Part shown: positions 1 through 8,493 of the stretch, piece after piece | Layout: each line of letters begins with the position of its first letter | Position numbering within the stretch: position 1 is the stretch's first letter | DNA from: Dysgonamonadaceae bacterium | GTDB taxonomy: Bacteria > Bacteroidota > Bacteroidia > Bacteroidales > Azobacteroidaceae | NCBI GenBank assembly: GCA_031284225.1 | Contig: JAITAH010000032.1 | Span: forward strand, 1-24,976 | Direction: 5' to 3' | DNA length: 24,976 nucleotides | Notes under the pieces: generated by a model | What the model saw: only the letters and a program-made list of their open reading frames with translations | Databases searched by the model: none | What the model was told of the DNA's origin: nothing | Program-made: the position numbers and the translations under genes

Positions 1-1
1 A

Positions 2-2965
2 GATAGTAAAGATTTTTTCAAACGGATAAATTTCGACTTCGATAATGAAATGAAGCCGATGGAAATTTCTTTTGATAATAATTCCGCTCTCTCCCAGAAA
101 ACTAACAGCAATACTTTTAGATATACCCCACTGAATGATAAAACCCAGTGCGTCTTTACTCTGGTTGATGCCTCTGATCTTAATTCCGATGATTTCTTTG
201 AAATAAGAAAATATTTTTGGAATGAAAATAAAAGCGATTTATTATTTGTCCGTAATCAGGACAAGTTAGATTTACTCTATTCATTTTCCGACCCATTAAA
301 GCCACCCATACAAATTGACACCTTTACGGGAAATGAAGATGATAATCAGTTATTGGAAAGAATCGCTAAATCCAACTTTGATACAGGTCTTTTTTGGGAA
401 GTATATAAATCTGCACAACAGGATATTAAAAATAAGAGATTAACAGTTGATAGAGGACTGATTAAAACTCTGCGAATCCTAAGAAAGAAATTGCAAGAAA
501 AATATTCAGCAATAATCCTTGAAGAAAAGCAACGCGATATAATTGTTCAGGCATTAATAGACCGAACATTATTTATCAAATTTTTAGAAGATAAGCATAT
601 TATCAATTCATTTTTTTATGGTCATTATTTCAATGTCAATGATACATATATTCACTTGTTGAAATCACATCGAAAAGACGATATAAACGAACTTTTTAAT
701 ATAATAAATCGAATATTTAATAATACTCTTTTTGAGAATCCTCGTATCCCAATAGAGCATTTTCTTGATTCTGGCTTGAATCTGATAGCTGACGCATTAG
801 AGAGAAAAAACTTTGAGAATGGACAGTTGTCACTATTTGGTTATCGCTTTGATGTTATGCCAACCGGGTTTATAGGGCATGTCTATGAAATGTTCTTCGA
901 TGAAAACCAATCGGAAGAAGGTATTTTTTATACACCAGAAGGTTTAGCAAAATTAATAGTTGATGAAACGGTAAATAAGACAGGGAAAATCTTAGACCCA
1001 TCGTGCGGGTCAGGCATGTTTTTAGTTGTTGGGTTGCGAAAACTACTTGCAAATGAAGGGTTACTTACAAGTACTTCTGTTGAAGATATTGTAAAAAGAA
1101 ATAAAATTCTTCATGATTATATTTTCGGCATAGAGAAACAAGAGAATGCCAGACGTTTAGCAATTCTATCCCTTTATTTAGAACTCTTGGATGGAATTAA
1201 ACCCAATGAACTCAAAGAATTTATTAAGAAAAAAATAGAAACAGAAGAAGATTTTACAATTTTCCCATTCGATTTTACCTCAAATATAATACAGGGCAAT
1301 GCTCTTAATGTGTCTTCAGTCAACGAAATTAACGATTTTGAATATATCATTGGGAATCCTCCATTTTTGCAAATTCGGGAAGGTGAGGAAGAAGAAGTAT
1401 TCTGGAAGGAACATAAAGAAATTGTCAGTAACCGACAGTTATCGCAGTGTTTTTTTATAAAGATACAAGAATGGTGCAATAAAAAGACAGAATTGGGATT
1501 TGTTTCCAATCCATCAAATTTCAATAGCGATTCCTCAAAGAAGTTTCAACATTTCTTTTATAATAGATACGGAATATCAAAATTTTACAATTTGACAGAA
1601 GTCAAGAAGATTTTGTTTGAGAACGCAAAAGAAAGTACTTCGGTTATTATATTTTCAAGCAAACTAAAAAACGGGAATATCTTAAAATTCTTGACCCCTA
1701 AATTAACAGACTTCTCAAAACTATTCAAAATAGTTCTGTTAAGAGAAAATGACTTGATTGAAATAAACCAATCTGATTTGATTGACAAAACGACGCTGTT
1801 GAGAGATTATTTTGTTGGCGAAAAGCAAGATATAAATTTAGCGGATAAAATTTGTGCACAATGCGATTCCTTATCTGAATATCTGCTTGAGGATGCTGAT
1901 AGTAGAACTGGGTTTTCTATAAATAACGGGATACAAATTGTCGGCAGTGACAACCTTCCTAAAAAATGGAGTTCTTTTTCAAAAAGAGAAAAGCAAGAGT
2001 ATAAAGAAAATCTAATTACACAGTATGCAAAAAAAGAAAAAAACAATAATTTTCATGTTCCATTCTTGGAATGTTCAAATATAGAACCCTTGCAGATAGT
2101 TGGAGAATATCTGTTTTACAAGCCTGGCATTGAGCAACTGAAGTCTATCTTTGAACGAGTCTGTACCAATGATGATTTTATAGGGGAAAGAATATTATTG
2201 CCACGTACTGGTACAAGATTAAGAGCTATTTATATCAATGCCCCAACTTATTACTGCTTTGATATTTATTCGTTAAGGTTAAAAAAAACGAATCTTTATC
2301 CACTTTTTACAGCCATCTTAAATTCAGATTTGATTGATTATTACCTGACAATAAAACATAGAAAAAGAGTTTCCGACTCGTTCCCTAAAACAACAATGAA
2401 TGATATCATCCAACTGCCAGTTCCGATACTGTACGATGTGGAATTGATATCCAAAATATCAGAATTAGCAATCAAAATAGCGAATAAAAAACTCTCTTTT
2501 GAAAATCATAAGAATGAATTAAATCAATTAATTTTTGATTTGTATGGATTAAGCAAATTTGAACGACAAAGAGTTCTTGATTTTTCATTAAAATCAAAAA
2601 AAGTATCGACTAATGAGATTGACGGATACATGTCATCCTTTATAGATATTATTAAACCCCATATTGATGACAGCATAAGCATTAAGGCTACTAAATATAT
2701 TGACAGAAAACTAATCTCAAGCTTTGTTGGCATTAAGTTGGAATTTTTATTAAAAGAGAAGCGGGATATTTCTATAGGACAGGTTGTTAACTATAACTTA
2801 ATGCAGTTTGTCAAAGAAATTGGTAATAAAAACATTTACACTACGAAAGATAAGATATATGGGAAAAACAGTTTGTTTATCATTCGGGAAAACAATGTAA
2901 AGAATTGGTCTAAGTCAAAAGCATTTGAAGATGCAAAAGTTTTTCTAACTGATTTATTGAAATAA
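2..2965 (+). CDS. N6-adenine DNA methyltransferase of a restriction-modification-like system (5' partial)
   Basis: Predicted SAM-dependent adenine-N6 DNA methyltransferase of the Eco57I/type IIG-like class. Numbering from the ATG at 50, it has the SAM-binding motif I DPSCGSG (316-322) and catalytic motif IV NPPF (436-439). A region near residues 715-790 (with ILLPRTGTR and ending near LPVP) resembles a TaqI-type DNA-recognition domain; the last ~130 residues are not recognised. The frame is open from base 2 with no stop before the ATG at 50, so the true start probably lies outside the window and the 971 visible residues are a minimum. Only 3 bases separate it from the next gene, which implies co-transcription. 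The gene is much more AT-rich than the central part of the window, consistent with horizontal acquisition. No PD-(D/E)XK nuclease motif was noticed in the visible part. Methyltransferase class is well supported; specificity and exact type are not. Confidence 0.87.
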   Translation, partial: DSKDFFKRINFDFDNEMKPMEISFDNNSALSQKTNSNTFRYTPLNDKTQCVFTLVDASDLNSDDFFEIRKYFWNENKSDLLFVRNQDKLDLLYSFSDPLKPPIQIDTFTGNEDDNQLLERIAKSNFDTGLFWEVYKSAQQDIKNKRLTVDRGLIKTLRILRKKLQEKYSAIILEEKQRDIIVQALIDRTLFIKFLEDKHIINSFFYGHYFNVNDTYIHLLKSHRKDDINELFNIINRIFNNTLFENPRIPIEHFLDSGLNLIADALERKNFENGQLSLFGYRFDVMPTGFIGHVYEMFFDENQSEEGIFYTPEGLAKLIVDETVNKTGKILDPSCGSGMFLVVGLRKLLANEGLLTSTSVEDIVKRNKILHDYIFGIEKQENARRLAILSLYLELLDGIKPNELKEFIKKKIETEEDFTIFPFDFTSNIIQGNALNVSSVNEINDFEYIIGNPPFLQIREGEEEEVFWKEHKEIVSNRQLSQCFFIKIQEWCNKKTELGFVSNPSNFNSDSSKKFQHFFYNRYGISKFYNLTEVKKILFENAKESTSVIIFSSKLKNGNILKFLTPKLTDFSKLFKIVLLRENDLIEINQSDLIDKTTLLRDYFVGEKQDINLADKICAQCDSLSEYLLEDADSRTGFSINNGIQIVGSDNLPKKWSSFSKREKQEYKENLITQYAKKEKNNNFHVPFLECSNIEPLQIVGEYLFYKPGIEQLKSIFERVCTNDDFIGERILLPRTGTRLRAIYINAPTYYCFDIYSLRLKKTNLYPLFTAILNSDLIDYYLTIKHRKRVSDSFPKTTMNDIIQLPVPILYDVELISKISELAIKIANKKLSFENHKNELNQLIFDLYGLSKFERQRVLDFSLKSKKVSTNEIDGYMSSFIDIIKPHIDDSISIKATKYIDRKLISSFVGIKLEFLLKEKRDISIGQVVNYNLMQFVKEIGNKNIYTTKDKIYGKNSLFIIRENNVKNWSKSKAFEDAKVFLTDLLK

Positions 2966-2968
2966 TAA

Positions 2969-3718
2969 ATGGGAGTAACTTTTGTACATGTTGTCGATGC
3001 ATATCAAGAGGACTTAGAATTATTATCGGTGATTGCTAACATCGCAAAGACTAAAGGATTAAGAAATAAGGATGATTTTTGGGAGAGTTTAATTTTAGAT
3101 TACATAACCTCACTGTACAATAATATCTCATCAAATGAAAAAGCTCTTTTAAGGGCAAATGATGAACGGGCAGTGAAAGAATTTATTCGTAAGAAATTGG
3201 AATCTGACGATACCTTTAGCGAAGAGCATCTTTTGACTGTTGAATGGGAACCACAAAACAAACATTCCACATTGCAAGGTTTCTACGATATAAAAATAAG
3301 GAGCAGTCTTTGGAATAGTTATTTCTCATTTGAATGTAAATGCCTTGACAATACCCAAGTTTCAATTCTTGAATACGTTTACAATCCCAATAAAACAAAG
3401 AAGAAAAAGAAATTTGAAGATGGTGGTCTTTATCGGTTTCTTATCAATAAATATTCCACAGATAAAAGGTTTGGCGGGATGATAGGATTTATGCAAAACG
3501 GAGATTCTGACCAAATTAAAAATTCGATTTTCAATCAAATCCGAGGATTAAAACTATCATCAAATAATTGTTTCTTTGGAATATTGGGAAAAGAAGGGAT
3601 ACTGGAAACAAATACCCCTTACTATTTCCAATCTAATCATTCCAGATATGATATTTTTGAAAATAGGGAATGCGAACCTATAAAGATTCATCATTTCCTT
3701 TACGATTTTACGAAATAA
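2969..3718 (+). CDS. Putative restriction endonuclease partner (PD-(D/E)XK-like)
   Basis: A 249-residue protein I cannot assign to a named family. It starts 3 bases after the methyltransferase stop and is probably translationally coupled to it. A candidate nuclease core is visible: D107 in FYDIKI, then E122-C-K124 in FSFECKCL, matching D-x14-ExK with hydrophobic strands on each side, as in PD-(D/E)XK restriction enzymes. Residues 1-100 look mainly helical and charged. Methyltransferase followed directly by a nuclease-like protein suggests it is the cleavage subunit, but that is inference from order and one motif. It shares the AT-rich composition of its neighbour. Its last 11 bases overlap the 3' end of the minus-strand HTH pseudogene. 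It could instead be a non-catalytic accessory protein. Confidence 0.72.
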   Translation: MGVTFVHVVDAYQEDLELLSVIANIAKTKGLRNKDDFWESLILDYITSLYNNISSNEKALLRANDERAVKEFIRKKLESDDTFSEEHLLTVEWEPQNKHSTLQGFYDIKIRSSLWNSYFSFECKCLDNTQVSILEYVYNPNKTKKKKKFEDGGLYRFLINKYSTDKRFGGMIGFMQNGDSDQIKNSIFNQIRGLKLSSNNCFFGILGKEGILETNTPYYFQSNHSRYDIFENRECEPIKIHHFLYDFTK

Positions 3719-4032
3719 AGAGTTTATCAGTCGCTGTCGCCAACAAATCCATTATTTCCGATTCTCGATACAGTATCTTCCCTCGAATCCGAATAAACGG
3801 AACTTTCCCAGTATCCCGCCAATCCTGCAAAGTGCGGGACAAAATATGCAACATTCGGCAAACATCCTTATTCGTCAGGAATTTTTCGCCGCTCAGGTGC
3901 AGCGTGCAGTTTTTCGTTGAATTGATGGAAAATCATCAGCCTGTACGCGCATTGCAGGGCATAGAATATCCCTTTATGCTTCTCCAAACATAAAAGGCTC
4001 TCTGTTGAAATGGATTGCAGTAGAATATTCAT
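3708..4032 (-). pseudogene. Excisionase-type helix-turn-helix protein, frameshifted
   Basis: On the minus strand the 3' half encodes a clear Bacteroidota HTH_17/MerR-like domain: KFLTNKDVCRMLHILSRTLQ, then DWRDTGKVPFIRIRGKILYR, ending at a TAA at 3708-3710. The 5' half, including FNEKLHAAPERR, lies in another frame that stops at 3868-3870. Removing one T from the run at 3882-3886 joins both halves into a 107-residue protein starting at the ATG at 4030-4032; an upstream in-frame ATG at 4084-4086 is also possible. Such proteins are common beside integrases and on Bacteroidota mobile elements, where some act as excisionases. It lies tail to tail with the nuclease gene, overlapping by 11 bases. 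The single-base change may be real decay or a sequencing error in a homopolymer. Confidence 0.72.
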
Positions 4033-4177
4033 TGCTTGCGGGCAGCAATATGATGATTTTGACAAACGACAATGCCAAAAGTTCATATACTAACATGAAA
4101 CAGAAACTAAACGTATCGCTGTTTCTAATGCGTGTGGATGTAGCTGTACGTGTTAAACCACAACAGTACTTTAGAGA

Positions 4178-4223
4178 GTGCCACTACACAGATATGTGGT
4201 GGCGCTTTTCTTCTGTTTTTTTT
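4178..4223 (+). terminator. Hairpin followed by T-rich tract (terminator-like)
   Basis: Left arm 4178-4187 (GTGCCACTAC) pairs over its full 10 bases, with three G-U pairs, with right arm 4196-4205 (GTGGTGGCGC). The loop is 8 bases, and a T-rich tract follows (4206-4223, ending in eight Ts). This is the shape of an intrinsic terminator on the plus strand. No intact plus-strand gene ends just upstream; the nuclease gene stops 460 bases earlier. It may close that operon late, or it may be a leftover of a lost gene. The surrounding 4033-4266 holds no gene I can support. Confidence 0.5.
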
Positions 4224-4266
4224 GCAAGAAAAATTATGGGTCTGTGTATAAATGCAAACTTTTATG

Positions 4267-4274
4267 TACATTTG
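4267..4274 (+). promoter_or_regulatory. Bacteroidota -7 element upstream of the cupin gene
   Basis: TACATTTG matches the TAnnTTTG consensus and lies 37 bases before the cupin ATG. No good -33 TTTG was found at the usual distance. Confidence 0.5.
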
Positions 4275-4311
4275 TCCGCCCGAATTTAACGAACAACAAA
4301 AATAGAATCGA

Positions 4312-4653
4312 ATGAAAACAAAAAGTAACAATTTCCTCCTTGCATCGGAAATTCCCTGGGAATACGCATCGGAAGGCATGACCCGCCAAATCTTGGGATA
4401 CGACGGCCAATTGATGCTGGTCAAAGTCAAATTTCAAAAAGGGGCTATCGGTTCCACGCACGAACATTATCATACGCAAGGCACCTACGTAGTAAGCGGT
4501 AAATTTGAAGTAACGATTGCCGGCGAGAAACGCATCCTCGAAGCCGGCGATGGCTTTTATGTCGAGCCGGACGTCGCTCACGGTTGCGTTTGCATAGAAG
4601 AAGGGATTTTAATAGACACGTTCAGTCCGATGCGGCAGGATTTTTTAAAATAG
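4312..4653 (+). CDS. Cupin domain protein
   Basis: A 113-residue single-domain cupin. Metal-binding motif 1 is visible as GSTHEHYHTQ followed by GKFE (H50, H52, H54 and a Gln in the position often held by Glu). Motif 2 is GDGFYVEPDVAHG (H90). The HxHxxQ pattern resembles small KdgF-like sugar-handling cupins, but substrate cannot be inferred. The length is normal for a stand-alone cupin and no signal peptide is present. It probably has its own promoter (TACATTTG at 4267). Its last 32 bases overlap the 3' end of rnpA on the other strand, so the two C-termini share DNA. Confidence 0.85.
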   Translation: MKTKSNNFLLASEIPWEYASEGMTRQILGYDGQLMLVKVKFQKGAIGSTHEHYHTQGTYVVSGKFEVTIAGEKRILEAGDGFYVEPDVAHGCVCIEEGILIDTFSPMRQDFLK

Positions 4654-5017
4654 CCGTCAATTTGGTCATCGCTTTTCTCATCGCCTTATCCATTGTCGGG
4701 AAATCGCACAGTTCGTTGCCGATGTAAATAAACGCAATCAGCAGTTGTTTTCCGGAGGCGGCGAGCGATTCCCACAAAAGGGTTTTATTCAGGCGATACG
4801 TTTCCCGAATCAGTCTTTTTCCCCGGTTGCGCTTCACCGCCCGTTTGAATCGCTTTTTCGGAATACTGATAAGGATAGCGGCCGGCGCTCCGGAAAAGGG
4901 TTTTTGTACGGCATAAACCACTCGCAACGGATAAGCCGAAAACGCTTTCCCTTCGGTGAATAAAAGGTCGATTTCCCGTTGAATGAAAATCCGCTCCGAT
5001 TTAGTGAAAGTTTGCAC
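4622..5017 (-). CDS. rnpA: Ribonuclease P protein component
   Basis: A 131-residue basic protein that pairs with RNase P RNA to remove tRNA 5' leaders. Family marks are the N-terminal FTKSERI, the central strand AILISIPKKRFKRA, and the RNR motif RAVKRNRGKRLIRE (59-72). It is the last gene of the minus-strand run LOG, DUF4271, hemD, rnpA; 13 bases separate it from the hemD stop. In many Bacteroidales genomes rnpA is followed by yidD, but here the next gene is a convergent cupin whose 3' end overlaps rnpA by 32 bases. No stop-to-stop gap remains for a terminator between them. Confidence 0.95.
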   Translation of the reverse strand: MQTFTKSERIFIQREIDLLFTEGKAFSAYPLRVVYAVQKPFSGAPAAILISIPKKRFKRAVKRNRGKRLIRETYRLNKTLLWESLAASGKQLLIAFIYIGNELCDFPTMDKAMRKAMTKLTAILKNPAASD

Positions 5018-5030
5018 GAATCGGGAACCG

Positions 5031-5792
5031 TTATTTCTTTTTGTTTTTTGACGATTTCAGGTAATTTTCCAGCGCGCCGGTCATGGAGGGCGCTTCGGGG
5101 TTGGGCGCTTCGATATCTAAACGCAAACCCGCATCGCGCACCGCTTTGGCGGTGGTGGGGCCAAACGTGCCGATAATCGTATCGCCTTGTTTGAAATTCG
5201 GAAAATTCTTCAGGAGAGAGGCGATTCCGTAAGGAGAGAAAAACAACAATACATCGTAATTAAATTCCTCTTCCGGGTTGAAATCGTTGCTGACCGTCCG
5301 GTACATGATCGCCGTCGTATAGTTGATTTTTTTATCATCCAACAAATGGATCAAATCGTCTTTGTGCATATCCGAAGCGGGAATCAAAAAAGATTCTTTG
5401 CTATGCTTGACGATAGGCGTTATCAAATCTTCCAGTTTGCCGGAGGCCGGATAAAAAATCTTCCGTTTACGATAAACAATGTATTTTTGCAGGTAAACCG
5501 CAATCGCTTCCGTAACGCAAAAATATTTCATGCTCTCCGGAATTTGAATGCGTAATTCTTCGGCCAAACGAAAAAAATGATTGATGGCTATTTTTGCAGT
5601 AAAAATGATGGCCGTATGGTCTGAAATATTGATTCGTTGCGTTCGGAAATCTTTGGCGTTTACGGCGTCCACTTTAATAAACGGTCTGAAAACAATCTCA
5701 ACGCCATATTTTTCCGCTATATCATAATAGGGCGATTTATCAGTGGTGGGCTTGGGTTGGGAAACTAAAATTTTTCGCACATTTGAAGCCAT
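5031..5792 (-). CDS. hemD: Uroporphyrinogen-III synthase
   Basis: A 253-residue cytosolic enzyme that closes hydroxymethylbilane to uroporphyrinogen III in tetrapyrrole synthesis. It shows the two-domain HemD pattern: the N-terminal RKILVSQPKP strand, IIFTAKIAINHFF (about 63-75), the second-domain YRTVSNDF linker, VLLFFSPYGIASL, and the C-terminal GDTIIGTFGPTTAKAVRDAG. HemD proteins diverge widely, so the call rests on this overall pattern plus the Bacteroidota gene order DUF4271-hemD-rnpA. It starts 13 bases after the DUF4271 stop. The C-terminus ends in a lysine-rich tail (KSSKNKKK). Confidence 0.92.
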   Translation of the reverse strand: MASNVRKILVSQPKPTTDKSPYYDIAEKYGVEIVFRPFIKVDAVNAKDFRTQRINISDHTAIIFTAKIAINHFFRLAEELRIQIPESMKYFCVTEAIAVYLQKYIVYRKRKIFYPASGKLEDLITPIVKHSKESFLIPASDMHKDDLIHLLDDKKINYTTAIMYRTVSNDFNPEEEFNYDVLLFFSPYGIASLLKNFPNFKQGDTIIGTFGPTTAKAVRDAGLRLDIEAPNPEAPSMTGALENYLKSSKNKKK

Positions 5793-5805
5793 AACATCCT
5801 TAATT

Positions 5806-6489
5806 TTATATACTGTAAAAATAAACCAACGCTTTCAATACAAGAAACAATGGTAATAATTCTTGGGCGCAAAGGTACAAAAAATAATAAAATAATGGAC
5901 TTTTCTGTTGAAAAAATATTGTAAAAACCTTATAAATGATTAGTATTTTGACAAATATGATATAAAATACGCTGAAATAAAAACAAATGGAATAAGCTTC
6001 CGGCACATAAAAAATGAACAAAGCCGGAATAAACAGAACGATTCCGCTGAAAGATATAATCGAAAAATAATGGTTGTGCCACAATTGCACATCTTCTTTT
6101 TGAAAAAAAACGTATCCGATAAGAAAATAGGTCAAAAATTTATACAACAGGAAAATCAAAAAGAGCAATGCCGTTCCGGAGAATAAAAAAACAAAGCGTT
6201 GCATCGATTCGAACGGCGTATTCCATATATGGGAAATACCGCAATACGCGAGAATGGAAGTCGTCAAAACCGCTTGCAAGCACAATATTAACTTGCTGAT
6301 AAATTCGTTGTGAATCGTTTCGGAAAAAATACTTTGCCGGTCTTGTTCCCGAAACAGATTGCGAAACATAAACGCAAACAAATGGCGGCTGTTTTCCAGC
6401 AATAGCGTCGTGATAACAAAACAAGGCAAAAACAGAAAAAACAATCCGTTTTGCGCCGCCGGCCATTCCGAGAGGAGTTGTTCCGTCAT
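5806..6489 (-). CDS. DUF4271 integral membrane protein
   Basis: A 227-residue inner-membrane protein with about six hydrophobic segments (roughly 14-32, 65-85, 97-120, 142-163, 166-190 and 203-225). It matches the Bacteroidota-only DUF4271 family, usually found directly before hemD as here. Function is unknown. The ATG overlaps the stop of the upstream LOG gene in an ATGA arrangement (6486-6489), a sign of translational coupling. The C-terminal part is rich in Phe and Tyr. Confidence 0.88.
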   Translation of the reverse strand: MTEQLLSEWPAAQNGLFFLFLPCFVITTLLLENSRHLFAFMFRNLFREQDRQSIFSETIHNEFISKLILCLQAVLTTSILAYCGISHIWNTPFESMQRFVFLFSGTALLFLIFLLYKFLTYFLIGYVFFQKEDVQLWHNHYFSIISFSGIVLFIPALFIFYVPEAYSICFYFSVFYIIFVKILIIYKVFTIFFQQKSPLFYYFLYLCAQELLPLFLVLKALVYFYSI

Positions 6490-7019
6490 AAGCCGGTTTG
6501 TTTAAGAGCCTCGGCAGGCGTTTCGGCAACCGTCCAAAGCGGCGGATGAACGTGGTGCATAAAATGCTCCTGTTCAACTTTGGCCAACATACGCAGTAAA
6601 TCGTTGAAATAACCGTTAGTATTCAGGATAACCGCCGGTTTGACGTACAAACCCAATTGTTTCCAAGTGATGATTTCGAGCAGTTCTTCCAGCGTGCCGA
6701 CGCCGCCGGGAAGCGCGATGCAAGCGTCCGAACGCTGTGCCATCAGGCGCTTGCGGGTATGAATATCGGGCGTAACAATACATTCGGTCAACGAAGCATG
6801 TCCCCATTGCTTATCGACCATGAATTGGGGGATAATGCCGATGACCCGTCCGCCGTTTTCCAGAACGGCATCGGTTACCTGCGCCATTAGGCCGGTTTTG
6901 CCCGCTCCGTTGATACAGGTAATGCCCTTTTCGGCGATTAACCGGCCGGTATCTTTGGCTGCCTGCTCATAAACAGGAGCTACATGAGGGCTGGATGCTG
7001 CGTAAATTGTGATAGTCAT
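6486..7019 (-). CDS. LOG family protein (TIGR00730, lysine decarboxylase-like Rossmann fold)
   Basis: A 177-residue Rossmann-fold protein. Family signatures are YAASSPHVAPVY near the N-terminus, INGAGKTGLMAQVTDAVLENGG (37-57), HTRKRLM (87-93) and the hallmark PGGVGTLEELLEIITWKQLG (104-123). Characterised LOG proteins are nucleoside 5'-monophosphate phosphoribohydrolases, for example on cytokinin nucleotides; the lysine decarboxylase label is historical. It heads the LOG-DUF4271-hemD-rnpA operon and overlaps the next gene by 4 bases. The -7 box TAATTTTG (7024-7031, minus strand) ends only 4 bases before the ATG, so the mRNA may be leaderless. It is divergent from ahcY. Confidence 0.9.
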   Translation of the reverse strand: MTITIYAASSPHVAPVYEQAAKDTGRLIAEKGITCINGAGKTGLMAQVTDAVLENGGRVIGIIPQFMVDKQWGHASLTECIVTPDIHTRKRLMAQRSDACIALPGGVGTLEELLEIITWKQLGLYVKPAVILNTNGYFNDLLRMLAKVEQEHFMHHVHPPLWTVAETPAEALKQTGL

Positions 7020-7023
7020 GGCG

Positions 7024-7031
7024 CAAAATTA
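7024..7031 (-). promoter_or_regulatory. -7 element for the LOG operon, possibly leaderless
   Basis: On the minus strand the sequence reads TAATTTTG, a TAnnTTTG match, with a TTTG about 22 bases upstream. The box ends 4 bases before the ATG at 7019, leaving essentially no room for a 5' UTR. Confidence 0.5.
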
Positions 7032-7045
7032 GTAAAAAAAAGTGT

Positions 7046-7053
7046 TACCTTTG
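7046..7053 (+). promoter_or_regulatory. -7 element for ahcY
   Basis: TACCTTTG matches TAnnTTTG and ends 21 bases before the ATG at 7075. It lies inside the longer open frame that begins with GTG at 7042, which argues that translation starts at 7075. It faces away from the LOG promoter about 15 bases off. Confidence 0.65.
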
Positions 7054-7074
7054 CAAAAATTTAAAGACAATCAA

Positions 7075-8475
7075 ATGGCAGAACAATTCAAAGTGGCCGA
7101 TATTCGGTTAGCGGCGTTTGGAAGAAAAGAAATTACAATCGCCGAACACGAAATGCCGGGCTTAATGGCATTACGGACGAAATACGGACAGGACAAACCT
7201 TTGCAAGGCGCTCGTATTATGGGTTCGTTGCACATGACCATTCAAACGGCCGTATTAATCGAAACCTTAGTCGAACTGGGCGCCGACGTCCGCTGGGCCA
7301 GCTGCAATATCTTCTCTACTCAGGATCATGCTGCCGCCGCTATTGCCGCCGCCGGTATTCCCGTTTTTGCGTGGAAAGGCGAAACGCTCGAAGAATACTG
7401 GCAGTGCACCGAACAAGCCCTGCGCTTTCCGAACGGCGAAGGCCCCCATCTGATTGTGGATGACGGCGGCGACGCTACCCTGCTTATCCATTGGGGCTAT
7501 CAGGCGGAAAACGACGCATCGACCATCGATCGCAAAGGCACTAATCACGAAGAACAGGTCATCCTGGATACCCTTCGTCGGGTTTTGGAAGAAGATCCCG
7601 CCCGTTGGCATCGAACGGTGGCCAACCTCAAAGGCGTTTCGGAAGAAACGACGACCGGCGTTCACCGCTTGTATCAAATGATGGAAAAAGGCGAATTATT
7701 GATTCCCGCTATCAACGTCAACGATTCGGTTACGAAATCGAAATTCGATAATTTATACGGCTGCCGCGAATCGCTGGCCGACGGTATCAAACGCGCTACC
7801 GATGTGATGTTTGCCGGTAAGGTCGTCGTCGTTCTCGGCTATGGCGATGTGGGAAAAGGATGCGCCAAATCGATGCGTGCGTACGGAGCGCGGGTGTTGA
7901 TTACCGAAATCGATCCGATTTGCGCCTTACAGGCGGCAATGGAAGGCTTTGAAGTAACCACAATGGAAAAAGCAGTGAAAGAAGGACATATTTTTGTAAC
8001 CGCCACCGGCAACCGCGACGTGATTACCATCGACCATTTGAAAGCGATGAAAGACCAAGCCATCGTTTGCAACATCGGTCATTTCGATAACGAAATACAG
8101 GTGGACAAATTAACGCATTATCCGTCCGTCCGGCATTTGAATATCAAGCCGCAAGTCGATCAATATACTTTCCCGGACGGAAATACGGTTTTCCTTTTGG
8201 CGGAAGGCCGTTTGGTCAATTTGGGTTGCGCCACCGGACATCCCTCGTTTGTGATGAGTAATTCGTTCGCCAATCAAACGCTGGCGCAAATCGATTTGTG
8301 GAAGAACCATTATCCGGTCAACGTCTATCGCTTGCCAAAACGCTTGGACGAAGAAGTCGCCCGCTTACATCTTGCGCAGATTGGCGTGGAATTGACGAAA
8401 CTGACGCCGGAGCAAGCCGCTTATATCGGCGTGAAAGAAGAAGGCCCGTATAAACCCGAACATTATCGGTATTAA
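7075..8475 (+). CDS. ahcY: Adenosylhomocysteinase (S-adenosylhomocysteine hydrolase)
   Basis: A cytosolic NAD-dependent enzyme that splits S-adenosylhomocysteine into adenosine and homocysteine, recycling the by-product of SAM-dependent methylation. Strong family motifs: [15 protein letters not shown] near the substrate pocket, [17 protein letters not shown], the Rossmann motif GYGDVGKG (G255-G262) and [11 protein letters not shown], ending in KPEHYRY. The start is placed at 7075 (466 residues) rather than the in-frame GTG at 7042, because the promoter -7 box lies between them and [17 protein letters not shown] is the normal N-terminus. The GT4 gene follows 18 bases downstream on the same strand and may be co-transcribed. 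Confidence 0.98.
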   Translation: MAEQFKVADIRLAAFGRKEITIAEHEMPGLMALRTKYGQDKPLQGARIMGSLHMTIQTAVLIETLVELGADVRWASCNIFSTQDHAAAAIAAAGIPVFAWKGETLEEYWQCTEQALRFPNGEGPHLIVDDGGDATLLIHWGYQAENDASTIDRKGTNHEEQVILDTLRRVLEEDPARWHRTVANLKGVSEETTTGVHRLYQMMEKGELLIPAINVNDSVTKSKFDNLYGCRESLADGIKRATDVMFAGKVVVVLGYGDVGKGCAKSMRAYGARVLITEIDPICALQAAMEGFEVTTMEKAVKEGHIFVTATGNRDVITIDHLKAMKDQAIVCNIGHFDNEIQVDKLTHYPSVRHLNIKPQVDQYTFPDGNTVFLLAEGRLVNLGCATGHPSFVMSNSFANQTLAQIDLWKNHYPVNVYRLPKRLDEEVARLHLAQIGVELTKLTPEQAAYIGVKEEGPYKPEHYRY

Positions 8476-8493
8476 CCCCTCAATGATTCGCGT

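Noticed and set aside
4005..4289. 94-codon plus-strand ORF (MKWIAVEYSLL...) between the HTH pseudogene and the cupin gene
   Set aside because: No recognisable motif; it crosses the terminator-like hairpin and overlaps the pseudogene and the cupin promoter.
7042..7074. GTG start adding 11 residues to AhcY
   Set aside because: The -7 promoter box lies inside this extension, and family N-termini begin at MAEQF-like sequence, so 7075 is the start.
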